From contig NZ_VJXY01000003.1 of NCBI RefSeq assembly GCF_014831675.1, positions 208,301 to 272,300 on the forward strand: a stretch of 64,000 bases of DNA. Direction: 5' to 3'. This DNA is from Komarekiella delphini-convector SJRDD-AB1. Lineage in GTDB: Bacteria; Cyanobacteriota; Cyanobacteriia; Cyanobacteriales; Nostocaceae. The notes below the pieces were generated by a model that saw only the letters and a program-made list of their open reading frames with translations, had not been told where the DNA came from and did no database searches. Position numbers and translations under genes: made by a program. Every line of letters begins with the position of its first letter. Within the stretch, counting starts at the first letter, position 1. Below, piece by piece: positions 17,746 to 26,853 of the stretch.

Positions 17746-18039
17746 ATGCGGATCTCGTTTGAACGCACAGGCGGCTTTGCTGGGATTAGCAAGAAAACAA
17801 CCTTTGATACAGCCACTCTCCCGCCAAACGAAGCTCAGGAATTACCTCGACTAGTAGAGGCTGCTGATTTATTTAAGTTACCTGAACGAATTACTTCCCC
17901 TAACCCCCAGAGCGATCGCTTTCAATATAAATTGACAGTGGAAGACAATGGTAGGCAGCACACAGTAATGGTCAGTGAGGCAGCATTACCCGGAACCTTA
18001 AGACCACTGATTGAATGGCTAAATAAAAATAGGAGCTAG
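17746..18039 (+). CDS. Emfourin-like inhibitor of M4 metalloprotease
   Basis: The 97-residue protein starts MRISFERTGGFAGISKK and contains an RFQYKLTVEDNGRQHTV segment and ends LRPLIEWLNKN. This agrees with emfourin, a proteinaceous inhibitor of protealysin-like proteases first described in Serratia proteamaculans. It has no signal peptide, in line with the cytoplasmic protease. It lies downstream of the M4 gene in the same direction, as expected for this pair, but 470 bp away, with a minisatellite and a terminator between them. The assignment is by recognition of the family pattern and context. Confidence 0.8.
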   Translation: MRISFERTGGFAGISKKTTFDTATLPPNEAQELPRLVEAADLFKLPERITSPNPQSDRFQYKLTVEDNGRQHTVMVSEAALPGTLRPLIEWLNKNRS

Positions 18040-18206
18040 GAGGCAGAGGGGCAGAGGTCTACGGCAGGAACCCTCAACGCGGGACGGGGGGGGCAGAGGG
18101 GCAGAGGGGCAGGGGAGCAGGGGGAGAGAATAATTATGACCAATGACAAATGACTCTTGACTCAGCACTCAGCATTCTTCACTCCTCACTCCTCACTCCT
18201 CACTCC

Positions 18207-19133
18207 TCACAAAGGTTCCCAAGCAGTTCCTTTGTAACCATATTGAAAAATTTCAGGATGCAAAATCTCTGCCAAAATTTCTAGGGAATCTACTATTCGC
18301 GGCCCTGGACGGTTAAAGTAGGCATTGCCATCCGTAATATAAACCCTACCAGATTGAGCAGCGTGCAGTTTTTCCCAATCCGAACGCTGAGTTAACAAAT
18401 TGGCTTCTTGACGAGTGCGATTTAAATCAAAACCGCAAGGCATAAAAACAATCACATCTGGATTGCTTGCTAACAGAGTTTCCCATGGCAAAGTCGGGGA
18501 AGGCTGTCCTGTAACGCAAAATAGGGACTGGCCTCCTGCTAAATTGACTAATTCGGGAATCCAATTCGCAGCCACCATTAAAGGGTCAGTCCACTCGATG
18601 CAGGCGACTTTGGGAAGTTCATTTAAACCAAGACCTTGGATTTTTTGCTCGCAAATTTTGACACGAGCTTCTAAATTTTCTAGAACTTTAACCGAGTCTA
18701 CCTCGAAGGCGTTACCTACTCGCTCAATATCAGCCCAAATATCTTCAAGAATATTGGGTTGTAATGAGATAATTTGGGGTTTACTGTGGACAAGTGTAGC
18801 GACTGCTTTTTCAACATCGTGTAAACTGACAGCACAGACATCACATTGGTCTTGAGTAACAATGTGTGTAGGCTGCAATTGCTCTAAAACATCTGTTTTG
18901 ATTTGATAGATGCTGAGAGCAGATTGCAATAAATCATTTACGTCATTGTGAATTTCGCTGCTAGAGGCATTACTATCTAAGCGTGCTTGAGTACAAATGG
19001 GGCGATTTTGGATTTCTGGAGGGTAGTCACATTCGTGCGATCGCCCCACAATATTATCAACTAATCCCAGTGCCGCTAAAATCTCTGTTCCACCGGGAAT
19101 CAGGGAGACGATTCTCACACCGCTATCTGTCAT
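18207..19133 (-). CDS. BtuF-like periplasmic-binding-fold protein (cobalamin/metal chelate type)
   Basis: The 308-residue protein has the class III substrate-binding fold: VRIVSLIPGGTEILAALGLVDNIVGRSHECDYP at the N-terminus, LQPTHIVTQDQCDVCAVS, a long linker helix near 140-165, VACIEWTDPLMVAANWIPELVNLAGG and NPDVIVFMPCGFDL. No signal peptide is visible, as in many cytoplasmic-looking cyanobacterial members annotated as cobalamin-binding. No BtuC or BtuD gene and no cobalamin riboswitch is visible nearby, so its transport role is unproven. Confidence 0.8.
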   Translation of the reverse strand: MTDSGVRIVSLIPGGTEILAALGLVDNIVGRSHECDYPPEIQNRPICTQARLDSNASSSEIHNDVNDLLQSALSIYQIKTDVLEQLQPTHIVTQDQCDVCAVSLHDVEKAVATLVHSKPQIISLQPNILEDIWADIERVGNAFEVDSVKVLENLEARVKICEQKIQGLGLNELPKVACIEWTDPLMVAANWIPELVNLAGGQSLFCVTGQPSPTLPWETLLASNPDVIVFMPCGFDLNRTRQEANLLTQRSDWEKLHAAQSGRVYITDGNAYFNRPGPRIVDSLEILAEILHPEIFQYGYKGTAWEPL

Positions 19134-19283
19134 TCCTACACCTCCGTAACAGCTTCTATCAAGTTAATTGTCGCAAAATTCAGGTAGTTAAGCATCTTTC
19201 TCCAGGAGAGTCCAAGAGATTCAGGTGTCAGCATTAAGCAACAAATTAACTGCCAAGTAAATCAAATCTCTATTCTTCAAAAC

Positions 19284-20834
19284 TCAAGAGACTTGACCAA
19301 ATCCTCCTCCCCCAGGGGTTTCTATTACAAAAACATCCCCAGATTCCATCTCCACTGTTGCTGTGCTGTCTAAATTCTCTTGGGTTCCATTCTGACGTTG
19401 TATCCAGTTGCGTCCCACAAGTCCAGCATCTCCACCATTTAAGCCGAACGGAGGAACAACCCGATGACTAGAGAGAATATTAGCTGTCATCGGTTCTAGA
19501 AACCGGATGCGGCGGATAATCCCATTACCGCCGGAATGTTTTCCTTTACCCCCGCTATCGGGACGAAGACCAAAGCTTTCTAGAAGTACAGGATAACGCG
19601 ATTCTAAAACTTCTGGGTCAGTCAAGCGAGAGTTAGTCATGTGGGAATGGACACCATCAGTCCCATCAAAATCAATCCCTGCGCCAGAGCCACCACAAAT
19701 GGTTTCATAATATTGATAACGGTCATTACCAAAGGTAAAATTATTCATCGTTCCCTGAGAAGCCGCCATCACACCTAAAGCACCATATAAAGCATCGACA
19801 ATAGTTTGAGAAGTCTCTACATTACCCGCTACTACTGCTGCTGGATAAATTGGGTTTAGCATACAGCCAACCGGAATAATAATTTCTAGAGGGTTAAGAC
19901 ACCCGGCATTGAGAGGGATATTATCATCAACCAAAGTACGAAAGACATATAAGACTGCTGCTTGAGTTACAGCTTTAGGAGCATTAAAGTTACTATTTAG
20001 TTGCCCAGATGTTCCAGTAAAATCAATGATAGCCCTGCGATTTTCTTGGTCAATTGTCACTGTAACTTGGATTTTTGCCCCGTTATCCATTTCATATCTA
20101 AATGAACCGTTCCTCAGAAGATTGATAGCCCTTCTGACTGACTCTTCAGCATTAGCTTGCACAAATTTCATGTAAGCTTGGACAGTCTCAAGCCTATACT
20201 GATAAACCATTTTATGAAGTTCTTGAACTCCCCTCTCATTAGCAGCAATTTGTGCTTTGAAATCTGCGATGTTTTGATCAGGGTTCCGAGCAGGACAAGG
20301 ATGATTTGAGAGGTGCTGTTTGAGTGCAGTTTCTCGAAAATTTCCCCCTTCAACCAAGAGAAAATTATCAAAAAGAATTCCTTCTTCTTCTACTGTAGTA
20401 CTGTGGGGAGGCATTGAACCGGGAGTAATTCCGCCGATATCAGCTTGGTGTCCACGAGAAGCAACATAGAAAATAATTTGCTTTTCATCTTCGCCAAAAA
20501 CCGGAGTAATTGCCGTTACATCAGGAAGATGTGTCCCTCCATTATAAGGATTGTTGGATAGATACACATTTCCCGGTTTTAGAGTATCGCTTTTATCATT
20601 AATTAAACTGCGGACACTTTCGCTCATTGAGCCTAAATGTACAGGAATGTGAGGAGCATTAGCAACTAATAATCCAGAAGAGTCAAAAATAGCGCAAGAG
20701 AAATCTAGCCTTTCTTTTATATTCACTGATGTTGCCGTATTTTGCAGAACAATCCCCATTTGCTCAGCAATAAATTGATAAAGGTTTTTGAATATTTCTA
20801 ACCGGACTGGATCTGGTTGAGATGTTGTATACAT
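19284..20834 (-). CDS. hyuB: Hydantoinase B / 5-oxoprolinase beta-type subunit
   Basis: The 516-residue protein is a HyuB-family subunit: RLEIFKNLYQFIAEQMGIVLQNTATSVNIKERLDFS at the start, DVTAITPVF, the conserved ASRGHQADIGGITPGSMPP, YRYYETICGGSGAG-like YYETICGGSGAGIDFDG and PDSGGKGKHSGGNGIIRRI. Together with HyuA it forms an ATP-dependent enzyme that opens hydantoin or 5-oxoproline rings. In most genomes hyuA and hyuB are adjacent or fused. Here about 1.2 kb of decayed toxin-antitoxin genes lies between them. The protein appears complete. Confidence 0.9.
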   Translation of the reverse strand: MYTTSQPDPVRLEIFKNLYQFIAEQMGIVLQNTATSVNIKERLDFSCAIFDSSGLLVANAPHIPVHLGSMSESVRSLINDKSDTLKPGNVYLSNNPYNGGTHLPDVTAITPVFGEDEKQIIFYVASRGHQADIGGITPGSMPPHSTTVEEEGILFDNFLLVEGGNFRETALKQHLSNHPCPARNPDQNIADFKAQIAANERGVQELHKMVYQYRLETVQAYMKFVQANAEESVRRAINLLRNGSFRYEMDNGAKIQVTVTIDQENRRAIIDFTGTSGQLNSNFNAPKAVTQAAVLYVFRTLVDDNIPLNAGCLNPLEIIIPVGCMLNPIYPAAVVAGNVETSQTIVDALYGALGVMAASQGTMNNFTFGNDRYQYYETICGGSGAGIDFDGTDGVHSHMTNSRLTDPEVLESRYPVLLESFGLRPDSGGKGKHSGGNGIIRRIRFLEPMTANILSSHRVVPPFGLNGGDAGLVGRNWIQRQNGTQENLDSTATVEMESGDVFVIETPGGGGFGQVS

Positions 20835-21023
20835 TCTTAGTTCCTTATGTTTTATTAAGAAGCATATTTAGCAAATCATATAGACTATTACAAATGTTAC
20901 CTACCATTGTGTGTCTTGCAATAAACTTCGTTTATCATCTCCGCGTATGGTATTCACAACCTAATACCAGTTACAATATTAAAATGTATATCAATGCTGT
21001 CACAATATCTGAGGAAAGTAGTT

Positions 21024-21215
21024 ATGACTGCATCAGTACAAGAACTTCTAAGTACTTTTGATAGTCTGACTGAACCAGAAAGACTAGAAATTGTTTTGGA
21101 AATTTTGAAACGCGTTACTTACTTAGAGTTGCCGCCATTGTCACATGATGATTTAATCTTGAATGCTGAAGAAATTTTTTTAGAATTAGACAAGCAAGAA
21201 TCTGCTTATGAATAG
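21024..21215 (+). CDS. Antitoxin-like small protein, partner of broken MazF
   Basis: The 63-residue protein MTASVQELLSTFDSLTEPERLEIVLEIL is acidic and helical, like antitoxins found beside MazF/PemK toxins in cyanobacteria. GAGGAAAG lies 6 bp upstream of the ATG at 21024. Its last codons overlap the start of the toxin frame by 8 bp, the usual translational coupling. The toxin carries a nonsense codon, so this may be an orphan antitoxin. Confidence 0.7.
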   Translation: MTASVQELLSTFDSLTEPERLEIVLEILKRVTYLELPPLSHDDLILNAEEIFLELDKQESAYE

Positions 21216-21558
21216 GTCAAAACGCGGAGAAGTTTGGCTTGTCGATTTGGGTTATGTAGCAAAAGTTAGACCATGCTTGGTTATCAGCATTCCTGCTATG
21301 GAGTAAGATCGTGCATTAGCGACTCTGATTCCTCACACAACTAGTTTACGGGGTTCAAGATTCGAGGTAGAAATCAAAGTAAATTTTCTTCGACCAGGAG
21401 CATTTGATGTACAGAACATTATTACAATTCCTCATGCAAAACTGCTACAGAAATTGAGAAGCTTGACACACGAACAACTAGTAGATGTAGAAAAAGTATT
21501 ACTTTTCTGGTTGGGATGCGAGAAGGCAAGTTGTGAATACAAAGATGACGATAAGTAG
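21208..21558 (+). pseudogene. MazF/PemK-type toxin with internal stop codon
   Basis: The frame reads MNRSKRGEVWLVDLGYVAKVRPCLVIS, the typical start of a MazF-like mRNA interferase. It stops at codon 33 (TAA, 21304-21306), then continues without interruption as RALATLIPHTTSLRGSRFEVEI to a TAG ending at 21558. A CAA to TAA change would explain it, as Gln is expected there (a single substitution). The toxin is thus truncated to 32 residues unless the stop is read through. Confidence 0.85.
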
Positions 21559-21642
21559 AAATAACTTAAAAAATGCTGATGTTGAGTTTTCTAAGGTCAA
21601 CTCAACATATAGTTCTGTTACTTAAGAACTTGAACTTCCAAC

Positions 21643-21968
21643 CTACCATCTATATCCATTCACTTTTCCCCATTCGATCCAAGCTTGAGCCATTTGCTTG
21701 AGTCTACCACGCTGTTCTGGTTTGATAGGGTTTGCTCCCGTAATTGCATTTGAAGCCCAAAACCAATGATCTGGTTCGCGCTCAAGTTCGCGCATAATCA
21801 AAGGTACAACAGGTTGTCCCATCCCGATTATTCTTTGATAGCAGAGTGCATTGCTATTTTGGAGGTAACCGAGAGCATTCCTGTCTCACGTCGCCATTGT
21901 TGCGCCAATTCTAAGAATGTAGTTTCTATTTGTGCAGTTTCAATGACTGGATAAAGGTAAGGTGACAT
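21643..21968 (-). pseudogene. Frameshifted small conserved cyanobacterial protein
   Basis: The first frame reads MSPYLYPVIETAQIETTFLELAQQWRRETG and SVTSKIAMHSA. The next frame continues YQRIIGMGQPVVPLIMRELE and EPDHWFWASNAITGANPI to a stop at 21643. The join lies near 21840, where one missing base would restore a protein of about 108 residues. This family is widespread in cyanobacteria next to toxin-like genes, with unknown function. Confidence 0.8.
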
Positions 21969-22032
21969 TTAATTTCTATTGGGGTTTATTACAAAATAAC
22001 TAACATTGATAATTATCTCGCAAAGCAATTAA

Positions 22033-24123
22033 TCAATCTTTACGCTGTAAAACTAAATGATTGCATTCAGTTAATCTTGCTTCCCAGTTAGGTTCAACCA
22101 CAATAGTACTAATTTTCTCTACAACGATCGCAGGCCCATTAATACTATCTTTTAGTTGTAAATCTTCGCGCCGATAAACAGGAGTATCATACCACTGGTC
22201 AGTAGTAAACATCTTTACTATCTCAACAGAACTAGGAACTTCATCTATTGGACGGATACGATTAATTAAGGGTTCTTCGGGAGTATCCATCTTTTGAATT
22301 ACTTCTACTGAGACAGATTCAACAATTAATATTTTCTCTACTTGAATGAAACCATAACGAGATTTATGTTCAGTCTCAAATTTTAATTGCATCTCTGCCA
22401 TATCATCGGCAAAATTAATAGTCAATATCGAGTTAGTTCCCTCATATTTTAAATTTAATTTTCTGACTATTTCTTCATTGTTTGCTTCACTCCATTCACT
22501 TCTAGCTGAGATTTCTAAAGATTTCATTAACTGCTGTAATTGAAGAATTAATGCTTGAGTTAAAGGCTTTTCTACGCCTAATTCTCTAATTGCTCTGACA
22601 TCAGCTAATCCCATGCCGTAAGCAGAAAGAACCCCAGCATAAGGGTGAAGAAATATCTTTTTCATTCCTAAAGTATCGGCAATTAAACAAGCAACTTGTC
22701 CGCCTGCTCCGCCAAAACAACAAAGTACATATTGACTGACATCATAACCCCGTTGTAGACTAATTTTTTTAATCGCATTTGCCATATTTTCCACTGCGAT
22801 CGCAATAAATCCAGCGGCTACTTGTTCAGGGGTACGAGTGTTTCCTGTAACAGCTTCAATGTCTTGAGCTAATTGTGTAAATTTTTCAATAACAATATCT
22901 TTATCTAAAAGTAAATCACCATCAATTCCAAAGACAGATGGAAAATATTGCGGGTGGATTTTACCTAACATGACATTAGCATCAGTAACCGCTAACGGCC
23001 CACTACGTCGGTAACAAGCAGGCCCAGGATTTGATCCAGCAGATTCCGGCCCGACACGATAACTAGAACCATCAAAAAATAAAATTGAACCACCGCCAGC
23101 AGCAATAGTATTAATCGCTAATACAGGAACTCGCATTCTAGCCCCGGCAATTTCCGAATCTAATTGTCGTTCATACTCTCCTTTAAAATGGGCGACATCT
23201 GTACTTGTTCCACCCATATCAAAGGTAATTACTAACTCAAAACCTGCTCTTTTACTAGTTTGAACTGCGCCAACAATGCCTCCAGCCGGCCCACTTAAAA
23301 TACTATCTTTTCCTTGAAATTGCTCCGCTACAACTAAACCCCCATCAGACTTCATGAACATTAATTTAACTTTAGGTATCTGACTAGATACTTTGTTGAC
23401 ATAGCGACGCAAAATAGGAGTTAAATAAGCATCTACGACTGTTGTATCTCCTCGACTAACCAACTTCATTAAAGGACTAACTTGATGGGATACAGAAATT
23501 TGTGTAAAGCCAATTTCTTTAGCGATTTTGTTAACTTCTTGCTCGTGATTGGGATAGCGATCGCTGTGCATAAAAACAATAGCACAACTGCGAATTCCGG
23601 TATTATAAACTGCTTGTAAGTTATTGTTGACTTGTTCAACATTTACAGGAGTTAATTCATTTCCGTGGGTATCATAGCGTTCATCAACCTCAATTACCTG
23701 CTCATACAACATCGTTGGTAAAACGATATGACGAGCAAAGATATTAGGACGATTTTGATAGCCAATTCGCAGGGCATCTTTAAAGCCTTTAGTAATGAGA
23801 AGTACCAGGCGATCGCCTTTCCTTTCTAACAGTGCATTTGTTGCTACTGTTGTTCCCATTTTTACTACTTCTATAGCTTCACCAGGAATAGGTTCATTAC
23901 CTGATAAACCCATGATATCCCGAATACCTTGAATAGCTGCATCTTGATATTTTTCAGGATTTTCTGACAGTAATTTATAGACAATAATCCATTGCCCTTT
24001 AGGCAAAGGAACAATTAAAAAACGTTCAGGATGTCTTGAAAGTCCTTCTATAATTGTCTGATTATCAGTAACGGCAACAATATCTGTGAATGTACCACCG
24101 CGATCGGCAAAAACTTTTAACAT
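22033..24123 (-). CDS. hyuA: Hydantoinase A / 5-oxoprolinase alpha-type subunit
   Basis: The 696-residue protein carries the HyuA signatures: N-terminal LKVFADRGGTFTDIVAV, a GTTVATNALLERKG segment, VTFDMGGTSTDVAHF (actin-like ATP-binding phosphate loop), AAGGGSI and GPESAGSNPGPACYRR, and YVLCCFGGAGGQVACLIADTLGM. It should couple ATP hydrolysis with HyuB to open a cyclic amide such as 5-oxoproline. Directly upstream, beginning 61 bp from the start codon, lies a family A MITE. The product appears complete. Confidence 0.9.
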   Translation of the reverse strand: MLKVFADRGGTFTDIVAVTDNQTIIEGLSRHPERFLIVPLPKGQWIIVYKLLSENPEKYQDAAIQGIRDIMGLSGNEPIPGEAIEVVKMGTTVATNALLERKGDRLVLLITKGFKDALRIGYQNRPNIFARHIVLPTMLYEQVIEVDERYDTHGNELTPVNVEQVNNNLQAVYNTGIRSCAIVFMHSDRYPNHEQEVNKIAKEIGFTQISVSHQVSPLMKLVSRGDTTVVDAYLTPILRRYVNKVSSQIPKVKLMFMKSDGGLVVAEQFQGKDSILSGPAGGIVGAVQTSKRAGFELVITFDMGGTSTDVAHFKGEYERQLDSEIAGARMRVPVLAINTIAAGGGSILFFDGSSYRVGPESAGSNPGPACYRRSGPLAVTDANVMLGKIHPQYFPSVFGIDGDLLLDKDIVIEKFTQLAQDIEAVTGNTRTPEQVAAGFIAIAVENMANAIKKISLQRGYDVSQYVLCCFGGAGGQVACLIADTLGMKKIFLHPYAGVLSAYGMGLADVRAIRELGVEKPLTQALILQLQQLMKSLEISARSEWSEANNEEIVRKLNLKYEGTNSILTINFADDMAEMQLKFETEHKSRYGFIQVEKILIVESVSVEVIQKMDTPEEPLINRIRPIDEVPSSVEIVKMFTTDQWYDTPVYRREDLQLKDSINGPAIVVEKISTIVVEPNWEARLTECNHLVLQRKD

Positions 24124-24184
24124 TGCTCTATTTCCTTAATGCTTTAAAGGTAGAGTAACAGTGGCATGAGGATATTTCTACTTC

Positions 24185-24348
24185 AGAGGATGTTTGAAAA
24201 GTCCTTTTGTCGGTATCAAAAGTTCTAGATCCCTCTAAATCCCCCTTAAATAGGGGGACTTTGATTCCGGTTCCCCCCTTTTTAAGGGGGGTTAGGGGGG
24301 AGCAACAAGTGCCTAAAATCACAGGTAACTACTTTTCAAACAACCTCT
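24185..24348. mobile_element. MITE family A, copy 2 (164 bp)
   Basis: The element has the same termini as copy 1 (AGAGGATGTTTGAAAAGT and ACTTTTCAAACAACCTCT) and exactly the same length. It lies in the promoter region of hyuA. The GGGGGATC-type interior differs only at scattered bases. Confidence 0.85.
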
Positions 24349-24361
24349 TAGGAGTAGTAAG

Positions 24362-24597
24362 ATGGAAGCTCACAAAATAGAAGCTGTTTTAACTGAAGAT
24401 GAACTTTGATGCTACGGGGCTTACCTTTTCATGCGGGGGATGCTGTGGAGGTGATTATTCTATCAGCTAAAACTCCACAACTTCAAGAAGTAGCGCCTAG
24501 CCAACCAAAAACAAATCTTTATCCAATGCGCGGTAAAGTAATGCGTTACGATGATCCAACAGAAGCCGTTGCCCAAACATTAGTGGAATTACCTTAA
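24362..24597 (+). pseudogene. Frameshifted antitoxin-like gene
   Basis: The first frame starts MEAHKIEAVLTEDEL and hits TGA at about 24407. The next frame continues LRGLPFHAGDAVEVIILSAK and ends DPTEAVAQTLVELP. One missing base near 24408 would rejoin them into about 78 residues. The pattern fits a cyanobacterial antitoxin-like family whose members sit before PIN-domain toxins. No toxin gene follows here. Confidence 0.75.
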
Positions 24598-24864
24598 CCT
24601 CTCACGGATGTTGTTGATGTGTTGACGCAAGACTGAATTGATGAGGGTTTTGTATTCGACATCTTGGGCTTGAAACCAAGCCATCACATCTGAATCGAGT
24701 TGAATTAGGTTCCGTGCTTGAGTGGCTGGCACTCTCAAGGTGGCCTTCTCAAAAAATTCATCTGTTAACGGCGGGATATTAGAATAGTCAATATCCTCAT
24801 CTGACATCGCTTCCAGAGCTTCCCAATTAGTACGTGAGATATTGTTCAAATCGTTTTCGTTCAT
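24589..24864 (-). CDS. BrnA-like antitoxin, orphan
   Basis: The 91-residue protein starts at an ATG at 24864 (MNENDLNNIS). It contains EAMSDEDIDYSNIPPLTDEFFEKA and a C-terminal ribbon-helix-helix-like part (VMAWFQAQDVEYKTLINSVLRQHI), as in BrnA/DUF4415 antitoxins. The toxin BrnT is normally encoded just upstream. The sequence there (24865-25040) has no BrnT-like frame, so it looks orphan. Its stop overlaps the end of the neighbouring frameshifted gene by 9 bp, tail to tail. Confidence 0.75.
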   Translation of the reverse strand: MNENDLNNISRTNWEALEAMSDEDIDYSNIPPLTDEFFEKATLRVPATQARNLIQLDSDVMAWFQAQDVEYKTLINSVLRQHINNIRERLR

Positions 24865-25195
24865 ATCTATTTGCCCTTCGTGCTGAGATAATTCGGATAA
24901 CATAACCTTGCCGTAATAAAACATACAAATTTAAATTGTCCACTTCCATTTTTGCTCCTGTGCATTCCATTGAACAGCTATTATTTCTACTAGAGAACTG
25001 ATGCGATCGCCACTCTCTGCAAATTGAATAATTTTAAAATATCATCGTCTTTTTCTCAAAATGATCGTCTAATTCTCAGTTCAAGCTATCCTATGGATGT
25101 GGAAATAATTTCTACATATATCACGGCAAGCTATAACGCAAATAAATTAAAAGTTTATAGCAAGTACCAAGCTTTCTAGCTCTAATGCTCAAACT

Positions 25196-26152
25196 ATGAA
25201 TAATTCAGAGAAATCTAACGTAAATAACGATGTTATACCTGTTCGAGGGTATCTGTTAACTGAGCAAGTAAATCCTAATAGTCTTAATTTAGACCAACTC
25301 AGCTCTGTGGAATTGGTAGAGCTATTTAATAGTGAAGACCAAAAGGCCGTTGCAGCAGTCGCAGCGGCGAAAACTCAATTGGCTGAAGCGATTGAGCGCA
25401 CCGCAGAGCGTTTGCGCCACGGAGGACGCCTGTTTTATGTTGGCGCGGGGACAAGTGGAAGATTAGGTGTGTTAGATGCTGCTGAGTGTCCACCTACTTT
25501 TTGTACACCCCCTGAGTTAGTACAAGGGATTATTGCCGGTGGTGCTGGGGCGCTGGTACGTAGTTCCGAGGATTTAGAAGATCGTGCTCAAGATGGTGAG
25601 GCTGCGATCGCTCAACGACACATTACCCAGTTAGATGTAGTAGTCGGTATTACCGCTGGTGGGACAACGCCATTTGTTCACGGTGCGCTCAACGCCGCTC
25701 GTCAGCGGGGAGCCACTACTATTTTTATCGCTTGTGTTCCTGCTGAGCAAGTAAGGTTTGACGCTGATGTTGACATTCGCCTGTTGACAGGCCCAGAAGT
25801 AATAGCTGGTTCAACTCGTCTGAAAGCTGGCACAGTTACTAAGCTAGCTTTAAATATCCTATCCACCGGAGTGATGGTTAAGCTAGGCAAAGTTTACGGC
25901 AATCGGATGGTGGATGTAGCCGTCACAAATCAAAAATTACGCGATCGCGCTTTGCAAATTTTGCAAGACCTCACAGGTTTAAGTCGTGAAGCTGCTGGTT
26001 TTTTATTAGAACGTAGTGGTAAGTGGGTCAAGCTAGCTCTATTGATGCACTGGACTGGTTTGGAAAAAGACGATGGCGATCGGCTTTTGTCAGAACATCA
26101 AGGTAATCTCCGCGTAGCTGTTGCGAGCCACAAAAACAACAAACTACCTTAA
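25196..26152 (+). CDS. murQ: N-acetylmuramic acid 6-phosphate etherase
   Basis: MurQ cleaves the lactyl ether of N-acetylmuramic acid 6-phosphate to give N-acetylglucosamine 6-phosphate and D-lactate, in recycling of cell wall fragments. The 318-residue protein has the SIS (sugar isomerase) domain: GGRLFYVGAGTSGRLGVLDAAECPPTF (about 80-103, including the catalytic Glu), VVGITAGGTTPFVHGAL, and IAGSTRLKAGTVTKLALNILST. The length fits the family. A Ser at the usual position is present. No PTS or kinase gene is adjacent. Confidence 0.93.
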   Translation: MNNSEKSNVNNDVIPVRGYLLTEQVNPNSLNLDQLSSVELVELFNSEDQKAVAAVAAAKTQLAEAIERTAERLRHGGRLFYVGAGTSGRLGVLDAAECPPTFCTPPELVQGIIAGGAGALVRSSEDLEDRAQDGEAAIAQRHITQLDVVVGITAGGTTPFVHGALNAARQRGATTIFIACVPAEQVRFDADVDIRLLTGPEVIAGSTRLKAGTVTKLALNILSTGVMVKLGKVYGNRMVDVAVTNQKLRDRALQILQDLTGLSREAAGFLLERSGKWVKLALLMHWTGLEKDDGDRLLSEHQGNLRVAVASHKNNKLP

Positions 26153-26225
26153 AAATTTATGTAAAGGAAGGAGAAGACCGCGCTGTACTGAGGCAGTGCG
26201 ATCGCACTACAATTTAAGAAACTCA

Positions 26226-26525
26226 ATGACGGCAACTGACATGGTATCGATTCCGATCACCCTGGAACAACTCATCACGGCTGTGCAACAGTTGCAACCA
26301 GAGGAGCGGGTACAGGTTGCTAGAGCCTTGATTAAAGTGGGTTTACGTTCAGATTTAACGGCTTTAATTCAAGAACTTTATGCCCAACCCCCCGTTGATG
26401 ACATTACAGACGATGACATCATGGCTGAAATTAAGGCTGTGCGTCATTCAATTTTAGATTTTGCGGAAAGTTGCTTGCGTGGGCGGCTCTGCCGACTTGA
26501 GCAGACTTTCCAAGACGGATTTTAG
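26226..26525 (+). CDS. Antitoxin-like protein with repeat-derived C-terminus
   Basis: The protein starts at ATG 26226 (MTATDMVSIPITLEQLITAVQQLQPEE) and resembles small cyanobacterial antitoxin-like proteins found with PIN toxins, which usually end soon after EIKAVRHS. Here the tail continues with GRLCRLEQTFQDGF, encoded by GGGCGGCTCTGCCGACTTGAGCAG-like repeat DNA. The TAG stop (26523-26525) overlaps the first bases of a MITE. The gene may have been altered at its 3' end. No toxin follows. Confidence 0.6.
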   Translation: MTATDMVSIPITLEQLITAVQQLQPEERVQVARALIKVGLRSDLTALIQELYAQPPVDDITDDDIMAEIKAVRHSILDFAESCLRGRLCRLEQTFQDGF

Positions 26526-26698
26526 AGGATGTTTTAAAAGGATCTTTGTCTGTCATGTTGTAGCAAGATCCCGTAGGGTATGCAGCGTAGCGGAATGAAA
26601 CATCTCAATATGTGGTCAAAAACCTAGATTCTTCTTTACGCTTTGCTCCACTCAGAATGACATTTTTATACCATCTTGGACTTTACAAACATCCTCTT
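26524..26698. mobile_element. MITE family A-related element (175 bp)
   Basis: The left end AGAGGATGTTT and right end AAACATCCTCT are perfect 11-bp inverted repeats related to family A, but the interior is unrelated (it contains GTAGGGTATGCAGCG). It supplies the stop codon of the preceding small gene. Confidence 0.75.
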
Positions 26699-26753
26699 AG
26701 ATTTTGGATTGCTCTAATACCAATTTAAAAAAAGAATGTGACAGATAGACCAT

Positions 26754-26782
26754 GTAGAGACGTTGCAATGCAACGTCTCTAC
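26754..26782. repeat. GTAGAGACGTTGCAATGCAACGTCTCTAC palindrome (full 29 bp at these positions)
   Basis: A perfect palindrome with key halves GTAGAGACGTTGCA and TGCAACGTCTCTAC. It belongs to the dispersed hairpin family of this genome and sits 72 bp from the 3' end of the HEAT-repeat gene. Confidence 0.85.
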
Positions 26783-26853
26783 CAAAAAATTTGTTGCAAT
26801 CATTAATTGAATCGGTATAAGGATTATCGCCTATTGTTCCTTAAAATTACGAA

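Noticed and set aside
18207-19283. Cobalamin riboswitch near the BtuF-like gene
   Set aside because: The 150-bp upstream region has no B12-box-like sequence that I can recognise.
24865-25060. BrnT toxin gene expected next to BrnA
   Set aside because: No frame on the minus strand here matches the BrnT pattern, so I list BrnA as an orphan.
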